The translations under genes and the position numbers were made by a program. A stretch of DNA of 64,000 bases from Comamonadaceae bacterium OS-1 (GTDB lineage: Bacteria; Pseudomonadota; Gammaproteobacteria; Burkholderiales; Burkholderiaceae_C): the NCBI GenBank assembly GCA_027923965.1, contig AP026969.1, forward strand, positions 434,001-498,000, read 5' to 3'. The notes under the pieces were generated by a model. That model ran no database searches. It saw only the letters and a list, made by a program, of their open reading frames with translations, and was not told the DNA's origin. This document shows, in pieces, positions 28,194 to 37,946 of this stretch (within the stretch, counting starts at the first letter, position 1; each line of letters begins with the position of its first letter).

Positions 28194-29351
28194 GGCGGTA
28201 GTGGCAACCGGCTGGGCGAGTTGCCGCGAGGTCTTGGGGTCGCGAAACACCAGGGGCTTGACCACCGTGCGCTGGCTGTCGGGTATCTGGGCATAGGCCA
28301 CGGCCTCCAGCACGATGTGGTGGTCGCTGGATTTGTCGCACACCGGGTCCGGGTTGGCGGCATCGCCGGTCAGTAGATAGGCCTGGCAGCGGCAGCCGCC
28401 CAGGTCTTGTTCCTGCTCGGGGCAGGTGCGGCAGGGCTCCTTCATCCAGCCCTTGCCGCGGAAGTGGTTGAAGCCGTCGGACTGGTACCAGATGTCGTTC
28501 ACGCTGTGCTCGCGCACATTCGGAAACGCCAGGCCCTTGAGCATTTTGGCGGTGTGGCAGGGCAGGGCCGTGCCGTCCGGGGTGATGGTCAGGAAGATGT
28601 TGCCCCAGCCGTTCATGCACTTCTTGGGCCGGGTCTCGTAGTAGTCGGGCACCACGAAGATGATGCGCAAAGTGTCGCCCAGCTTGTCGCGGTAGGCGTT
28701 GGTGACCTGCTCGGCGCGCTGCAGCTGCTCGCGCGAGGGCATCAGCCCGTCACGGTTGAGCTGGGCCCAGGAGTAGTACTGGCTGTTCGCCAGCTCCAGG
28801 TACTCGGCCCCCAGCGCCACCGCCAGCTCAATGATTTGGGCTATGTAGTCGATGTTGAGCCGGTGGACCACGCAGTTGAGCACCATGGGCCAGCCGTGGG
28901 ATTTGATGAGGGCGGCGGTGCGCTGCTTGAGGTCGAAGGTCTTGGTGTGCGACAAAAAGTCGTTGAGTTCGCGGGTCGAGTCCTGGAAGGACAGCTGGAT
29001 GTGGTCCAGCCCCGCCTGTTTGAGTGCCGCAGCGCGGGACTCGGTCAGGCCCACGCCCGAGGTCAGCAGATTGGTGTAGAAGCCCAGTCGGTGCGCTTCG
29101 GCGACCAGCACTTCCAGGTCGTCGCGCAGCAGGGGTTCACCGCCGGAAAAGCCGCATTGCACGCTGCCCGCAGCACGGGCTTCGCGCAGCACGCGCAGCC
29201 AGTCCTCGGTGGACAGCTCGGTGCTGGTGGCGGCGAAGTCCAGTGGGTTGTAGCAAAACACACAGTGCAGCGGGCACCGGTAGGTCAGCTCGGCCAGCAG
29301 CCACAGGGGCGGGCCCGGGGTGGCTGGAGCCGGGAGCAGGGGGGAAGTCAC
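28188..29351 (-). CDS. pqqE: PQQ biosynthesis radical SAM protein
   Basis: PqqE is a radical SAM enzyme that joins the Glu and Tyr side chains of PqqA, with PqqD as chaperone. The radical SAM cluster motif is [12 protein letters not shown] (CxxxCxxC) near residue 25. A C-terminal SPASM-type cysteine region includes [20 protein letters not shown] chose the GTG at 29351, which overlaps the pqqD stop (GTGA) and gives 387 residues, the normal length. Confidence 0.95.
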   Translation of the reverse strand: MTSPLLPAPATPGPPLWLLAELTYRCPLHCVFCYNPLDFAATSTELSTEDWLRVLREARAAGSVQCGFSGGEPLLRDDLEVLVAEAHRLGFYTNLLTSGVGLTESRAAALKQAGLDHIQLSFQDSTRELNDFLSHTKTFDLKQRTAALIKSHGWPMVLNCVVHRLNIDYIAQIIELAVALGAEYLELANSQYYSWAQLNRDGLMPSREQLQRAEQVTNAYRDKLGDTLRIIFVVPDYYETRPKKCMNGWGNIFLTITPDGTALPCHTAKMLKGLAFPNVREHSVNDIWYQSDGFNHFRGKGWMKEPCRTCPEQEQDLGGCRCQAYLLTGDAANPDPVCDKSSDHHIVLEAVAYAQIPDSQRTVVKPLVFRDPKTSRQLAQPVATTAL

Positions 29352-29632
29352 AGCTTGATCCAGCCCTGGCGGCGGGCAATCGCCAGAAAGTCCAGGACAT
29401 CGTTGGCCAGGCCAGAGGTGCCAAAGTCGCTCTCCAGCGCATCGACGACCGCCTGGACGCTGGTTTTGCCGTCCAGGCGCTTGAGGATTTCGCCCGCGCT
29501 GCCGTTGAGCTTGACCATGCCTTCCGGGTATAGCATCACCCAGGAATTCTGCACCGCCTCCCATTGCAGGCGAAACAGGCTGGCAATGCGCGGACGCAGG
29601 TCCAGGTCGATGCCGGAATAGATTTGGTTCAT
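29348..29632 (-). CDS. pqqD: PQQ biosynthesis peptide chaperone
   Basis: This 94-residue chaperone binds PqqA and presents it to PqqE. It starts [20 protein letters not shown] and has the family pattern [20 protein letters not shown]. It overlaps pqqC and pqqE by four bases each, in a tightly coupled operon. Confidence 0.94.
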   Translation of the reverse strand: MNQIYSGIDLDLRPRIASLFRLQWEAVQNSWVMLYPEGMVKLNGSAGEILKRLDGKTSVQAVVDALESDFGTSGLANDVLDFLAIARRQGWIKL

Positions 29633-30375
29633 GGCTTGGCTCCGATGATCTGGATTTCGCATTGGCTGAGCATGATGGCGTCGGCCAGGGCCCACAGCAC
29701 ATCCAGCTTGAACTGCAGGATTTCCAGTGCGCGCTCCTGCAGCGCCCGGGTCTGGCTGAAGTGCGCCAGCGTGAAGCGCAGGCCGTGTTCCACATCGCGG
29801 CGGGCCTGGGTCAGGCGTTGCTTGAAATACTGCAAGCCCTGCGTGTCCACCCAGGGGTATTGGGTGGGCCAGGTGTCGATGCGCTGCTGGTGGATGTGCG
29901 GGGCAAACAGCTCGGTCAGGCTGGAGGCCACGGCTTCCTGCCAGGGCTGGCGGCGGGCGAAGTTGATGTAGGCATCCACCGCAAAGCGCGTGGCCGGTGC
30001 CACAAAGCGCAGTGAGGTGACATCGTCGCGCGACAGGCCCACTGCCACGCACAGGCCGATCCAGGCTTCGATGCCACCGGGGTCTTCGCTGCCGTCGACC
30101 GCGCCAATGTTGCGGCCATCGTGGTCCAGGATGCGCTGTATCCATTCGCGCCGAATCTCCCGGTCATCGCAGTTAGACAGGATGGCCGCGTCTTTGAGGG
30201 GAATGGAGATTTGGTAATAGAAGCGGTTGGCCACCCAGCCGCGCAGTTGCGCCGGTGTCAATGTACCGGCGGCCATCATGCGGTGGAACGGGTGGTGGAT
30301 GTGGTAGCTGCTGCTTTTGCCGCGCAGCTGGGCTTCAAATTCTTCCGCGGTCCAGGGTGTGACAGTCTGGGTCAT
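29629..30375 (-). CDS. pqqC: Pyrroloquinoline-quinone synthase
   Basis: PqqC is a cofactorless oxidase that performs the last ring closure and eight-electron oxidation to PQQ. The 248-residue protein begins [20 protein letters not shown], continues [20 protein letters not shown], and has [20 protein letters not shown]. Overlaps with pqqB and pqqD are ATGA type. Confidence 0.96.
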   Translation of the reverse strand: MTQTVTPWTAEEFEAQLRGKSSSYHIHHPFHRMMAAGTLTPAQLRGWVANRFYYQISIPLKDAAILSNCDDREIRREWIQRILDHDGRNIGAVDGSEDPGGIEAWIGLCVAVGLSRDDVTSLRFVAPATRFAVDAYINFARRQPWQEAVASSLTELFAPHIHQQRIDTWPTQYPWVDTQGLQYFKQRLTQARRDVEHGLRFTLAHFSQTRALQERALEILQFKLDVLWALADAIMLSQCEIQIIGAKP

Positions 30376-31289
30376 AGTGTGATCTCCATACCGTCAAAGG
30401 CAACTTCTATGCCACGGCGTGCCAGCTCCTGGCGTTGGGGACTGCTTGCATCGAGGATGGGGTTGGTGTTGTTGATGTGGATCAGCACCTTGCGGGTGGT
30501 GGCGGGCAACTGGTCCAACCATTCCAGCATGCCGCCCGGGCCGCTTTGTGGCAGGTGGCCCATGGAGCGCGAGGTTTTTTGGGACGCACCCAGGGTGATC
30601 ATCTCAGTGTCGGTCCACAGCGTGCCGTCTACCAGCACGCAGTCTGCCGTTTGCATGGCGGCCCACACATGCGGCTCCATGGTGCCCAGGCCGGGCGCGT
30701 AAAACAGCTGCTTGCCGGTGGCTGTGTCGGTGATAGTCACGCCCACGTTGTCGCCCGGCTGGGGCTGGTCGCGGTGCGGCGAGTACGGCGGGGCGTTGCT
30801 CAGCAGGGGCAGGGCAGAGAACAGCAGGCCCGGCACGCCGTCTATGGGGAAGTGGCTGTGGTCAAGTGGCACATCGTTCCAGCGGGTGCCGCAGTAGTGT
30901 TCCAGCACCTTGAGCAAGGGGTTGCCGCGCATCAGATCGTCTCGTACCAGGGCATGGCACCACAGCGCCAGCGGCTGGCGGTGTTCGCGCAGCATGTACA
31001 GGCCGGTGGTGTGGTCGATTTGCGCGTCCATCAAAAAGATGGCGCGGATGGCGGTGTCGCGCAGTTGCCGTGCGGGCTGCAGGGCCGGGAAGCTGCGGAT
31101 CTGCTGCAGAATTTCGGGGGAGGCGTTGAACAACACCCAGTTGCTGTCGTCGGCGCTGACGGTGATGGAGGATTGGGTGCGCGCCGTGTGGTGTGGGCTG
31201 CCCTGGCGGTAGGCCGCGCAATTGGGGCAATTGCAATTCCACTGCGGGAAACCGCCGCCGGCTGCGGAGCCTAGGACATGGACTCTCAA
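30372..31289 (-). CDS. pqqB: PQQ biosynthesis protein B, metallo-beta-lactamase fold
   Basis: This 305-residue hydrolase-fold protein is proposed to hydroxylate the Tyr ring of the PQQ precursor. It begins [20 protein letters not shown] and keeps the Cys-rich zinc-site region CPNCAAY and [16 protein letters not shown]. The start codon is TTG at 31289; no in-frame ATG lies near. It follows pqqA by 64 bases. Confidence 0.94.
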   Translation of the reverse strand: MRVHVLGSAAGGGFPQWNCNCPNCAAYRQGSPHHTARTQSSITVSADDSNWVLFNASPEILQQIRSFPALQPARQLRDTAIRAIFLMDAQIDHTTGLYMLREHRQPLALWCHALVRDDLMRGNPLLKVLEHYCGTRWNDVPLDHSHFPIDGVPGLLFSALPLLSNAPPYSPHRDQPQPGDNVGVTITDTATGKQLFYAPGLGTMEPHVWAAMQTADCVLVDGTLWTDTEMITLGASQKTSRSMGHLPQSGPGGMLEWLDQLPATTRKVLIHINNTNPILDASSPQRQELARRGIEVAFDGMEITL

Positions 31290-31353
31290 GGGGATTCTTC
31301 TCAGGCGGTGGCTGGTCTATGGCCCACCGGTTGTATCCGGCGGGCCACAGGGT

Positions 31354-31428
31354 TCAGCGGTTGGCAATGTACATCGTGATTTCAAAGCCAAAACGCATGT
31401 CGCTGGCGGTTGGTGTTTCCCATTTCAT
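31354..31428 (-). CDS. pqqA: Coenzyme PQQ precursor peptide
   Basis: This 24-residue peptide starts MKWETPTASDMRF and ends GFEITMYIANR. The conserved Glu16 and Tyr20, spaced E-x-x-x-Y, are the residues that become PQQ. It is too short for most gene callers. It is first in pqqABCDE, with a ribosome site (GAAGGAAACC) before ATG 31428. Confidence 0.93.
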   Translation of the reverse strand: MKWETPTASDMRFGFEITMYIANR

Positions 31429-31551
31429 ACTCGGTTTCCTTCAGTGTGTCCCGCAAGGCGCGGCGGCCTGTACTGCCAGACCATCTGCCAGTACGCTTTG
31501 CAGTGTGCCCGCCGGGTGGCTGGGGCGCATCGCGAAATTTTGGATTCCGGC

Positions 31552-31568
31552 CTCATGATTTTCATGAG
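31552..31568. promoter_or_regulatory. Operator-like palindrome between pqqA and the sensor kinase
   Basis: CTCATGA-TTT-TCATGAG is a perfect inverted repeat with 7-base arms in the divergent region. It sits ten bases upstream of a -24/-12 site. It could bind the adjacent NarL-type response regulator, which is inference. Confidence 0.45.
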
Positions 31569-31577
31569 ATGGGTGGG

Positions 31578-31594
31578 CGGCACGGGACTTGCGG
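31578..31594 (+). promoter_or_regulatory. Sigma-54-type promoter for the kinase/regulator pair
   Basis: CGGCACGGGACTTGCGG has GG and GC separated by exactly 10 bases and matches TGGCACGNNNNTTGC at all but the first base. It lies about 41 bases before the kinase ATG. Confidence 0.5.
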
Positions 31595-31634
31595 CTAGCA
31601 GCCTGTTTGTAGCGCTCGCAACACCGGGAAACCC

Positions 31635-32999
31635 ATGAGTCTTCGCCTCCAACTCAATCTGATCGTCACCGCCATGCTGGGCATTTTTGCCTCGGTGCTG
31701 ATCGGCTTGCAGATCGATAACATCCGGCGCAGCGTGCACGAGGAGGTAGTTGGCGCGAACGTGGTGGCCACGCAGCTGCTCTCGCGCATGCAGTGGGTGT
31801 ACGGTGCCAGTGGCCTGGAGGGCATGGCCGGATTTTTGACCCAGGTAGGTCGCATCCGGGCCAACGAGGTCGAGCTGCGCGACGAGCAGGACGGGTTGAT
31901 CTACCGCTCGCCCCCACCGGTCTACAAGGCCGGGCGCACCTCACCGCAGTGGTACAACCAGATCGTGGCAACGCCGCTGGAGCCGCAGGAGATCCGGCTG
32001 CCCAATGGCCGCATCATTCTGCGGGCGGATCCCTCGCGCGCCATTCTCGATGGCTGGGACGATCTGAGCCCCATGCTGTGGATGGTGCTGGCGGGCTTTG
32101 TGCTGGGCAATGCCCTGGTCTACGCCCTGGTGGGCCAGGTGCTGAAGCCCTTGCACCGGGTGATGCAGGGCCTGCGCCAGATGGCCGAAGGCGACTACGC
32201 CACCCGCATGGCGGATGTGTCTGGCCGCGAGGGGCGGCTGGTCACTCTGGCGTTCAACCACATGGCACAGTCTGTGCAAGACAGCATCGAAGCGAAGCGC
32301 CAGGCGAAGGCAGCCACGCAGGCATTGGCCGAGAACCGCGAGCTGACCCAGACGATCCAGGGGCGGATCGAATTGGAGCGGGCGGCGATCTCGCGGGAGC
32401 TGCACGACGAACTGGGGCAGCAGGTGACCGCCATCAAAAGCGTGGGCCTGGCGATTGCCCGGCGGGCGGCGGGTACCGACGCCACGATCGAGCAATCGGC
32501 GCGGTTGGTGATGGGCTGCGCGGACCAGATCTACGACAGCGTGCACCGCTTGATTGCCCAGCTGCGGCCACTGGCGCTGGACCGTTTTGGCCTGCACGAC
32601 GCGCTGCGCGACATGCTGGCCGACTGCCAGTTGCACCATCCCGGCGTGCAGCTGAACTTTGACATGCCCCAGCCCCTGGACGGGCTGGACGATGCCTTGG
32701 CCACCGCGGTGTACCGCATCGTCCAGGAGGCGATGAGCAACGCTTTGCGCCACGCGCAAGCCCAGCGTATCGACGTGCGGGTGATTGCGTCGGAGATGGT
32801 TTTGCGGATGGAGGTGGTGGACGATGGGGTGGGCCATATCGAGCAATGGCAGGCCGTTGGACACTATGGGGTTTCCGGAATGCGTGAGCGGGCACAGGCC
32901 TTGGGGGGCAGTTTTGACCTGGACCAGATGGCACCCGCCGGGGTACGGGTACGGGTGAGCTTGCCTCTGAAAATGAAAAACAAACCGGTGGAGACATAA
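31635..32999 (+). CDS. NarL-family sensor histidine kinase
   Basis: This membrane sensor of 454 residues has TM1 at about residues 8-27, a periplasmic sensor segment of about 120 residues, and TM2 near 150-170. HAMP follows (LKPLHRVMQGLRQMAEGDYA), then a HisKA_3 domain with phosphorylated His257 in SRELHDELGQQ, then an ATPase domain (EAMSNALRHAQA, DDGVG). It is one base upstream of the response regulator and divergent from the pqq operon. By context it resembles the ExaDE/AgmR-type systems that control PQQ alcohol dehydrogenases. Confidence 0.93.
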   Translation: MSLRLQLNLIVTAMLGIFASVLIGLQIDNIRRSVHEEVVGANVVATQLLSRMQWVYGASGLEGMAGFLTQVGRIRANEVELRDEQDGLIYRSPPPVYKAGRTSPQWYNQIVATPLEPQEIRLPNGRIILRADPSRAILDGWDDLSPMLWMVLAGFVLGNALVYALVGQVLKPLHRVMQGLRQMAEGDYATRMADVSGREGRLVTLAFNHMAQSVQDSIEAKRQAKAATQALAENRELTQTIQGRIELERAAISRELHDELGQQVTAIKSVGLAIARRAAGTDATIEQSARLVMGCADQIYDSVHRLIAQLRPLALDRFGLHDALRDMLADCQLHHPGVQLNFDMPQPLDGLDDALATAVYRIVQEAMSNALRHAQAQRIDVRVIASEMVLRMEVVDDGVGHIEQWQAVGHYGVSGMRERAQALGGSFDLDQMAPAGVRVRVSLPLKMKNKPVET

Positions 33000-33000
33000 A

Positions 33001-33636
33001 GTGAAAGTCATGTTGGTGGACGACCATGCGGTAGTGCGCATGGGTTTCAAACTCTTGCTGCAGGCCTCGGATGACATCGCGGTGGTGGCCGAGGCGGACA
33101 GCGGCGAAGCCGCCTGCCAGGCCTTTGCAGCCGCCGCGCCCGACGTGGTGGTGATGGACATCGCCATGGCCGGGATGGGCGGTATCGAGGCCATCAAGCG
33201 CCTGGTGGCCAAGGATGGGCGGGTGCGCATTCTGGCCCTGTCTGCACACGAGGACATCAGCCATCCGATGCGGGCCTTGCAGGCGGGGGCCATGGGCTAT
33301 CTGTCCAAGCGCAGCGCGCCCGAGGTGCTGATCGATGCGATCCGCGCCGTGGCCAAAGGCCAGCGCTATGTGGATCCGCAGATTGCCCAGCGCATCGCGG
33401 TGCAGGCCATCAGCGGCGACCAGGGCCCGGTGGACAAGCTCTCGGCCCGGGAGTTCGAAGTGTTCGTGCAGCTCGCGCGCGGCCAATCGGTAGCGCAGAT
33501 TTCAGAGACCCTCAAGCTCTCCAATTCCACCGTGGGAACGCACCTGTACAACACCAAGCAAAAGCTCGGTCTGGTCAACCAGGCCGAGATGACTTTGCTG
33601 GCCGTTCGCCACGGCCTGATTGATGTGTCGGCGTAA
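33001..33636 (+). CDS. LuxR/NarL-family response regulator
   Basis: The 211-residue protein has a receiver domain (VMLVDDHAVVRMGFKLLLQA) with phosphoacceptor Asp53 in DVVVMDIAMAGM. The C-terminal LuxR helix-turn-helix shows KLSAREFEVFVQLARGQSVA and LKLSNSTVGTHLYNTKQKLG. It starts with GTG one base after the kinase stop. Likely targets are the quinoprotein genes around it. Confidence 0.94.
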   Translation: MKVMLVDDHAVVRMGFKLLLQASDDIAVVAEADSGEAACQAFAAAAPDVVVMDIAMAGMGGIEAIKRLVAKDGRVRILALSAHEDISHPMRALQAGAMGYLSKRSAPEVLIDAIRAVAKGQRYVDPQIAQRIAVQAISGDQGPVDKLSAREFEVFVQLARGQSVAQISETLKLSNSTVGTHLYNTKQKLGLVNQAEMTLLAVRHGLIDVSA

Positions 33637-33870
33637 CACTGTCTCGTTTGGAAACGACTTGTGGCACAGACTGTTGCTTTATGGAGCAGTGGCACAGCAG
33701 GGTTACAGCCCCGGCTCCCGTAGGTCTGCTCACCAAGCCTGTTGCCGCGGGCATTCGCCCATGAAAGCAAGGGTTTTCCTGTACTGATGGCCAGTTGGCA
33801 CAGGATGTGAGATGGAGTAACTGCCCGCAAGGGAAACATTCCCATCCGATCAGATTTCAAGGAGACAAAC
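33637..33870 (+). promoter_or_regulatory. Upstream region of the aldehyde dehydrogenase gene
   Basis: This 234-base leader holds three copies of TGGCACAG (33662, 33684 and 33797 regions). It also holds TGTTGC twice and the inverted repeat TCGTTT-GG-AAACGA (33644-33657). None of the TGGCAC sites has a proper -12 GC at the right spacing. The copy near 33797 is closest but reads GA instead of GC. Treat as a probable regulatory region without an assigned promoter. Confidence 0.4.
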
Positions 33871-35391
33871 TTGCTCTACGCCCTACCTGGTACCGCTGGT
33901 GCCAAAGTCGCTTACAAAGCGCAATACGATAACTTCATTGGCGGCAAGTGGGTTGCGCCCACCAAAGGTGAATACTTCGCCGTGGTGACCCCGGTCACGG
34001 GCAAGTCCTACACCATGGTGGCCCGCTCTACCGCCGAAGATGTGGAACTGGCCTTGGATGCCGCCCACGCTGCCGCCGATGCCTGGGGCCGCACCCCCGC
34101 CGCAGACCGCGCCAACATCCTGCTCAAGATTGCCGACCGCATGGAAGCCAATCTGGAGATGCTGGCCTACGCCGAAACCGTGGACAACGGCAAACCTATC
34201 CGCGAAACCCTCAACGCCGATATCCCGCTGGCCATCGACCATTTCCGCTACTTCGCGGGCTGCCTGCGCTCGCAAGAAGGCGCACTCAGCAACATTGACG
34301 AAAACACCGTGGCCTACCACTTCCAGGAACCCCTGGGTGTCGTCGGTCAGATCATTCCCTGGAACTTCCCCATTCTGATGGCCGCCTGGAAGCTGGCACC
34401 TGCCATTGGTGCGGGCAACTGCGTGGTGCTCAAGCCGGCAGAGTCCACCCCCATCAGCATGCTGCTGGTGGCGGAACTGATTGGCGACCTGTTGCCACCC
34501 GGTGTGTTGAACATCGTGAACGGCTATGGCCGTGAAGCGGGCATGCCCCTGGCCACCAGCAAGCGCATCGCCAAGATCGCTTTCACCGGCTCCACTACCA
34601 CCGGCCGGGTGATTGCCCAGGCGGCGGCCAACAACCTGATCCCCGCCACCCTGGAGCTGGGCGGCAAGTCGCCCAACGTGTTTTTTGCCGACATCATGGA
34701 CAAGGACGACGGCTTCCTGGACAAGGCCATCGAAGGCATGGTGCTGTTCGCGTTCAACCAGGGCGAGGTCTGCACCTGCCCGTCCCGCGCGCTGATCCAG
34801 GAATCCATCTACGACAAGTTCATGGAGCGCGTGCTCAAGCGCGTGGCCGCCATCGTGCAGGGCAGCCCGCTGGACACCGACACCATGATGGGTGCGCAGG
34901 CCTCCAAAGAGCAGATGACCAAGATCCTGTCCTACTTGGACCTGGGCAAGCAGGAGGGCGCAGAGGTGCTGATCGGTGGCGCGCAGGCACACCTGGGCGG
35001 TGATCTGGCGGGTGGCTATTACGTGCAGCCTACGCTGTTCAAAGGCCACAACAAGATGCGTATCTTCCAGGAAGAAATCTTTGGACCGGTGCTGGCTGTC
35101 ACCACTTTCAAGGATGAAGCGGAAGCCCTGGAAATTGCCAACGACACGCTCTATGGCCTGGGTGCCGGTGTGTGGAGTCGTAACGGCAATGTGGCTTACC
35201 GCATGGGTCGCGCCATCAAGGCAGGTCGCGTATGGACTAACTGCTACCACGCATACCCTGCACATGCTGCATTCGGCGGTTACAAGGAATCTGGCATTGG
35301 CCGCGAAACCCACAAGGTGATGCTCGACCACTACCAGCAAACCAAGAACCTGCTGGTTAGCTACAGCGAGCAAAAGCTCGGCTTCTTCTGA
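33871..35391 (+). CDS. NAD-dependent aldehyde dehydrogenase (ExaC/AcoD type)
   Basis: This cytoplasmic class-3-like aldehyde dehydrogenase of 506 residues should oxidise the aldehyde made by the periplasmic alcohol dehydrogenase. Motifs include [20 protein letters not shown], the general-base Glu in [13 protein letters not shown], and the catalytic Cys in [14 protein letters not shown]. The start is TTG at 33871, preceded by AAGGAGACAAAC. The GEVCTCPSR variant is typical of AcoD/ExaC-like enzymes. A DUF779 gene follows, a common pairing. Confidence 0.94.
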   Translation: MLYALPGTAGAKVAYKAQYDNFIGGKWVAPTKGEYFAVVTPVTGKSYTMVARSTAEDVELALDAAHAAADAWGRTPAADRANILLKIADRMEANLEMLAYAETVDNGKPIRETLNADIPLAIDHFRYFAGCLRSQEGALSNIDENTVAYHFQEPLGVVGQIIPWNFPILMAAWKLAPAIGAGNCVVLKPAESTPISMLLVAELIGDLLPPGVLNIVNGYGREAGMPLATSKRIAKIAFTGSTTTGRVIAQAAANNLIPATLELGGKSPNVFFADIMDKDDGFLDKAIEGMVLFAFNQGEVCTCPSRALIQESIYDKFMERVLKRVAAIVQGSPLDTDTMMGAQASKEQMTKILSYLDLGKQEGAEVLIGGAQAHLGGDLAGGYYVQPTLFKGHNKMRIFQEEIFGPVLAVTTFKDEAEALEIANDTLYGLGAGVWSRNGNVAYRMGRAIKAGRVWTNCYHAYPAHAAFGGYKESGIGRETHKVMLDHYQQTKNLLVSYSEQKLGFF

Positions 35392-35418
35392 TCCCTGATC
35401 CAGCGTAGGTAAACACAA

Positions 35419-35440
35419 GGGGCCGGTAACGGCCCCTTCA
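35419..35440 (+). terminator. Hairpin after aldehyde dehydrogenase
   Basis: GGGGCC-ggtaac-GGCCCC hairpin followed by a weak T-rich tail (TTCATT). It may only partially terminate, because the DUF779 gene follows in 17 bases. Confidence 0.6.
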
Positions 35441-35456
35441 TTGCTTGGAGAGCCTT

Positions 35457-35828
35457 ATGGTTGACAAAGTGATTGCGACGCCGGCCGCCTTGGAGCTGGT
35501 GGAGTTCTTGAAGAAAAAGCATGGGGCGATGATGTTCCACCAGTCGGGCGGCTGCTGCGACAACAGCGCCGCCAATTGCTACCTGCCTGGCGAGATCACC
35601 ATGGGTGCGGGAGATGTGTACCTGGGGGATATTGGCGGCTGCCCTTTCTACATCGGTCTGGCGCAGTACGCCTACTGGAAGCACACCCAATTGATCATCG
35701 ACGTGATCGAAGGGCATGGCGGCACCTTCTCACTGGAAGGCCCGGAAGGCAAGGCGTTCCACACCCGCTCTCGCGTTTTCACCGAGGCGGAAATGCAGGA
35801 GCTGTTTGGCGAATCCGGCCCTGCCTGA
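35457..35828 (+). CDS. DUF779 family protein
   Basis: The 123-residue protein begins MVDKVIATPAALELVEFLKK and has the Cys-rich signature FHQSGGCCDNSAANCYL. DUF779 genes are often found beside AcoD-type aldehyde dehydrogenases, as here. The function is unknown, and the clustered cysteines suggest metal or redox chemistry. A TTG at 35445 is in frame, but ATG 35457 has the better ribosome site. Confidence 0.88.
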   Translation: MVDKVIATPAALELVEFLKKKHGAMMFHQSGGCCDNSAANCYLPGEITMGAGDVYLGDIGGCPFYIGLAQYAYWKHTQLIIDVIEGHGGTFSLEGPEGKAFHTRSRVFTEAEMQELFGESGPA

Positions 35829-35838
35829 GGCCGCTACT

Positions 35839-36603
35839 TCAGACCGAGTGCGGCGAGGGGCAGAGCTGCAAAAAAGCCTGCTCCAGATTGCGGGCCTGGG
35901 TCTGCTCGACCAAGGCCTTAGGGGGCCCGTCGAACACCACCACGCCCTGGTTCAGCACGACCACCTGGTCGGCATGCTGGACTTCGTCCACCAAATGGGT
36001 GGCCCACAGAATGGCCACGCCGTCGACGCGCGCCAGGTCTTCCACAGCAGCCATCAGCGCTTGACGGGATGCGGGGTCCAGACCGACGGTAGCCTCGTCC
36101 ATCAACAGCAGCCTGGGCTTGTGCAGCAGTGCCCGGATCAGCTCCACCTTGCGCCGACTGCCGCCCGAGAGCGCTCGCACCGTGGCCTTGGCGTGTGCCT
36201 GCAGCCCGTGGCGTTCCAGACCCTCCTGAATTCTGAGCAGGGCTGTTTTGCGGGGCATGCCATGCAGGTCTGTGTGGAACAGCAAATTGGCCTGCACGCT
36301 CAGATCCAGGTCCAGTGACGATTGCTGGAACACCATGCCTAAGCAGGCAAGTGCGCGGGTGGCATGGGTCTGCATGTCGTGGCCGAGGATGGACAGCTCG
36401 CCGCCGTCCGCCACAAAGAGCCCGCTCAGGATCTGCAGCAGCGTGGACTTGCCCGCGCCATTGGGCCCCAGCAGCGCGACGAACTGCCCCGGCCGCACAC
36501 ATAGATCCACCGACTTCAAGGCCAACCTGGAACCATAGGACTTGGAGATACTGCGCGCCCATAAAACCGGCGGTGTATTGGAGGCACAGGATGGGGTGGT
36601 CAT
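35839..36603 (-). CDS. ABC transporter ATP-binding protein, PQQ-alcohol catabolism type (PedA-like)
   Basis: This ABC ATPase has 254 residues. Walker A is LLGPNGAGKSTLLQIL, the signature is ALSGGSRRKVELIRAL, Walker B is PRLLLMDEATVGLDP, and the switch His lies in LWATHLVDEV. It matches the transporter family linked to PQQ-dependent alcohol catabolism. It is encoded opposite to its presumed partners at 36744 (binding protein) and 37928 (permease), across a shared promoter region. The transported compound is not established. Confidence 0.9.
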   Translation of the reverse strand: MTTPSCASNTPPVLWARSISKSYGSRLALKSVDLCVRPGQFVALLGPNGAGKSTLLQILSGLFVADGGELSILGHDMQTHATRALACLGMVFQQSSLDLDLSVQANLLFHTDLHGMPRKTALLRIQEGLERHGLQAHAKATVRALSGGSRRKVELIRALLHKPRLLLMDEATVGLDPASRQALMAAVEDLARVDGVAILWATHLVDEVQHADQVVVLNQGVVVFDGPPKALVEQTQARNLEQAFLQLCPSPHSV

Positions 36604-36679
36604 GAAATGGGTCTGCGGTTGGGAACTAGTGTCAACCCTGTACCAAGCAAGTGTTGTTCCACGGTGGGCTTTCCCGAGG

Positions 36680-36695
36680 TGGCATTTATCTTGCG
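36680..36695 (+). promoter_or_regulatory. Sigma-54-type promoter for the ABC/NosR/ApbE operon
   Basis: TGGCATTTATCTTGCG has GG (36681-36682) and GC (36693-36694) exactly 10 bases apart. It lies 48 bases before the ATG at 36744. A palindrome GTCAC-attct-GTGAC (36711-36725) lies just downstream and could be a repressor site. Confidence 0.6.
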
Positions 36696-36743
36696 GTTAC
36701 AAGCCCGCATGTCACATTCTGTGACGCAAAAAAAGAGAAGCCG

Positions 36744-37946
36744 ATGGAGACAAAAACTTGCGTGAAACGCAGTCTGGCGCGGGCCGCTGTGGGGCTGTGC
36801 CTGATGGCGTGTCAATGGGTGAATGCAGCGCCGTGGACGGTAGCTATGGTGGGGCTGATGGACGACGCACGCTACCAGGCTCGCCAACTGGAACATGCGT
36901 ATCCCGACCATCCGACAGGGCGGCCCATCGATGCCGCCCGGGTGGCATTGGATGAGTCCGAGCCGGAGTTGGAAGCGGCAGGCCAGCGCGTGCAGATCAA
37001 GACCTTCATGGCCAGCAACGTAGCCGATCTGCCGCGTGTGATGGCCCAGCTCAAGGCTGCCAAGATCCAGCATGTGCTGTTGGACCTGCCCGACGCGGAG
37101 CTGCAGCAGATCGCCAGCACCGCCGCTGTGGAGCCCGACGCACCCATCCTGTTCAATATCGGCTCAGCCTCGGATGCCTTGCGCGGCGCCTCCTGCGCGC
37201 TGGCGATGCTGCACACCTATCCCAGTCGGCAGATGCTCAGCGATGCCCTGGTGCAGTACCTTGCCGCCCGGTCGTGGACGCAGGCCTTGGTGCTGTATGG
37301 GCAGCAGCCCCAGGACACACTGCAGCTGGATGCCTTTGCGCGCTCGGCCAAGCGCTATGGCTTGCGGATCAACAAGACGGCGCAGTTCAAGGTGTCGGGC
37401 GACCCGCGCGAGCGTGACCTCAGCAATACCCGTTTGCTCACCAACGACAAGGGTTTTGATGTCGTGGTGGTGCTGGACAGCGATGGCGAATTTGCCCGTG
37501 CCCTGCCCTACACCACGCAATGGCCGCGGCCCGTGGTGGGCTCCAACGGGCTGACTGCCATGGCCTGGCATCCGCAGTGGGAGCGCAATGGCGGGCCGCA
37601 GCTGTCGCGGCGGTTTGCGCGCTTTGCGCACCGGCCCATGGCGGCGCAGGACTGGGCGGCCTGGATAGCCGTCAAGTCCATCGTGGCGGTGCTGACCGAA
37701 CAGCCCAAGGCCACGGTCGCAGAGCAGCTCAGGCTGTTGCGCGGCGGGCAGGTGTTTGTGGATGGCTACAAGGGGCCGCGCCTATCGTTTCGGCCCTGGG
37801 ATGGTCAGTTGCGCCAGCCCGTCTTTCTGGGCCATGCCGACGGTGTTGCGGGGATGGCTCCTTTCGACGGCGTACTGCATCCCACCGAAGTGCTGGACAC
37901 CCTGGGCATGGACCAAAAGGAAAGCACATGCAAGAAGCAGCTGTGA
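36744..37946 (+). CDS. ABC transporter substrate-binding protein, PQQ-alcohol catabolism type
   Basis: This periplasmic binding protein of the Leu/Ile/Val-like fold has 400 residues. The signal peptide follows METKTCVKRSLARAAVGLCL and ends near VNAAPW. Recognisable family segments are VLLDLPDAELQQIAS and GFDVVVVLDSDGEFARALPY. I chose ATG 36744; an in-frame start at 36651 lies upstream of the likely promoter. Its last 19 bases overlap the permease gene. Confidence 0.88.
   Translation: METKTCVKRSLARAAVGLCLMACQWVNAAPWTVAMVGLMDDARYQARQLEHAYPDHPTGRPIDAARVALDESEPELEAAGQRVQIKTFMASNVADLPRVMAQLKAAKIQHVLLDLPDAELQQIASTAAVEPDAPILFNIGSASDALRGASCALAMLHTYPSRQMLSDALVQYLAARSWTQALVLYGQQPQDTLQLDAFARSAKRYGLRINKTAQFKVSGDPRERDLSNTRLLTNDKGFDVVVVLDSDGEFARALPYTTQWPRPVVGSNGLTAMAWHPQWERNGGPQLSRRFARFAHRPMAAQDWAAWIAVKSIVAVLTEQPKATVAEQLRLLRGGQVFVDGYKGPRLSFRPWDGQLRQPVFLGHADGVAGMAPFDGVLHPTEVLDTLGMDQKESTCKKQL

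Noticed and set aside
33644..33657. TCGTTT-GG-AAACGA as a terminator of the response-regulator gene
   Set aside because: Short stem with a 2-base loop and no T tract; kept only as a possible protein-binding site.
33661..33677. TGGCACAGACTGTTGC as a sigma-54 promoter for the aldehyde dehydrogenase
   Set aside because: GG and GC are 11 bases apart, not 10; spacing is critical for this promoter class.
35445..35456. TTG at 35445 as the DUF779 start
   Set aside because: The GGAGAG ribosome site is correctly spaced only for ATG 35457.
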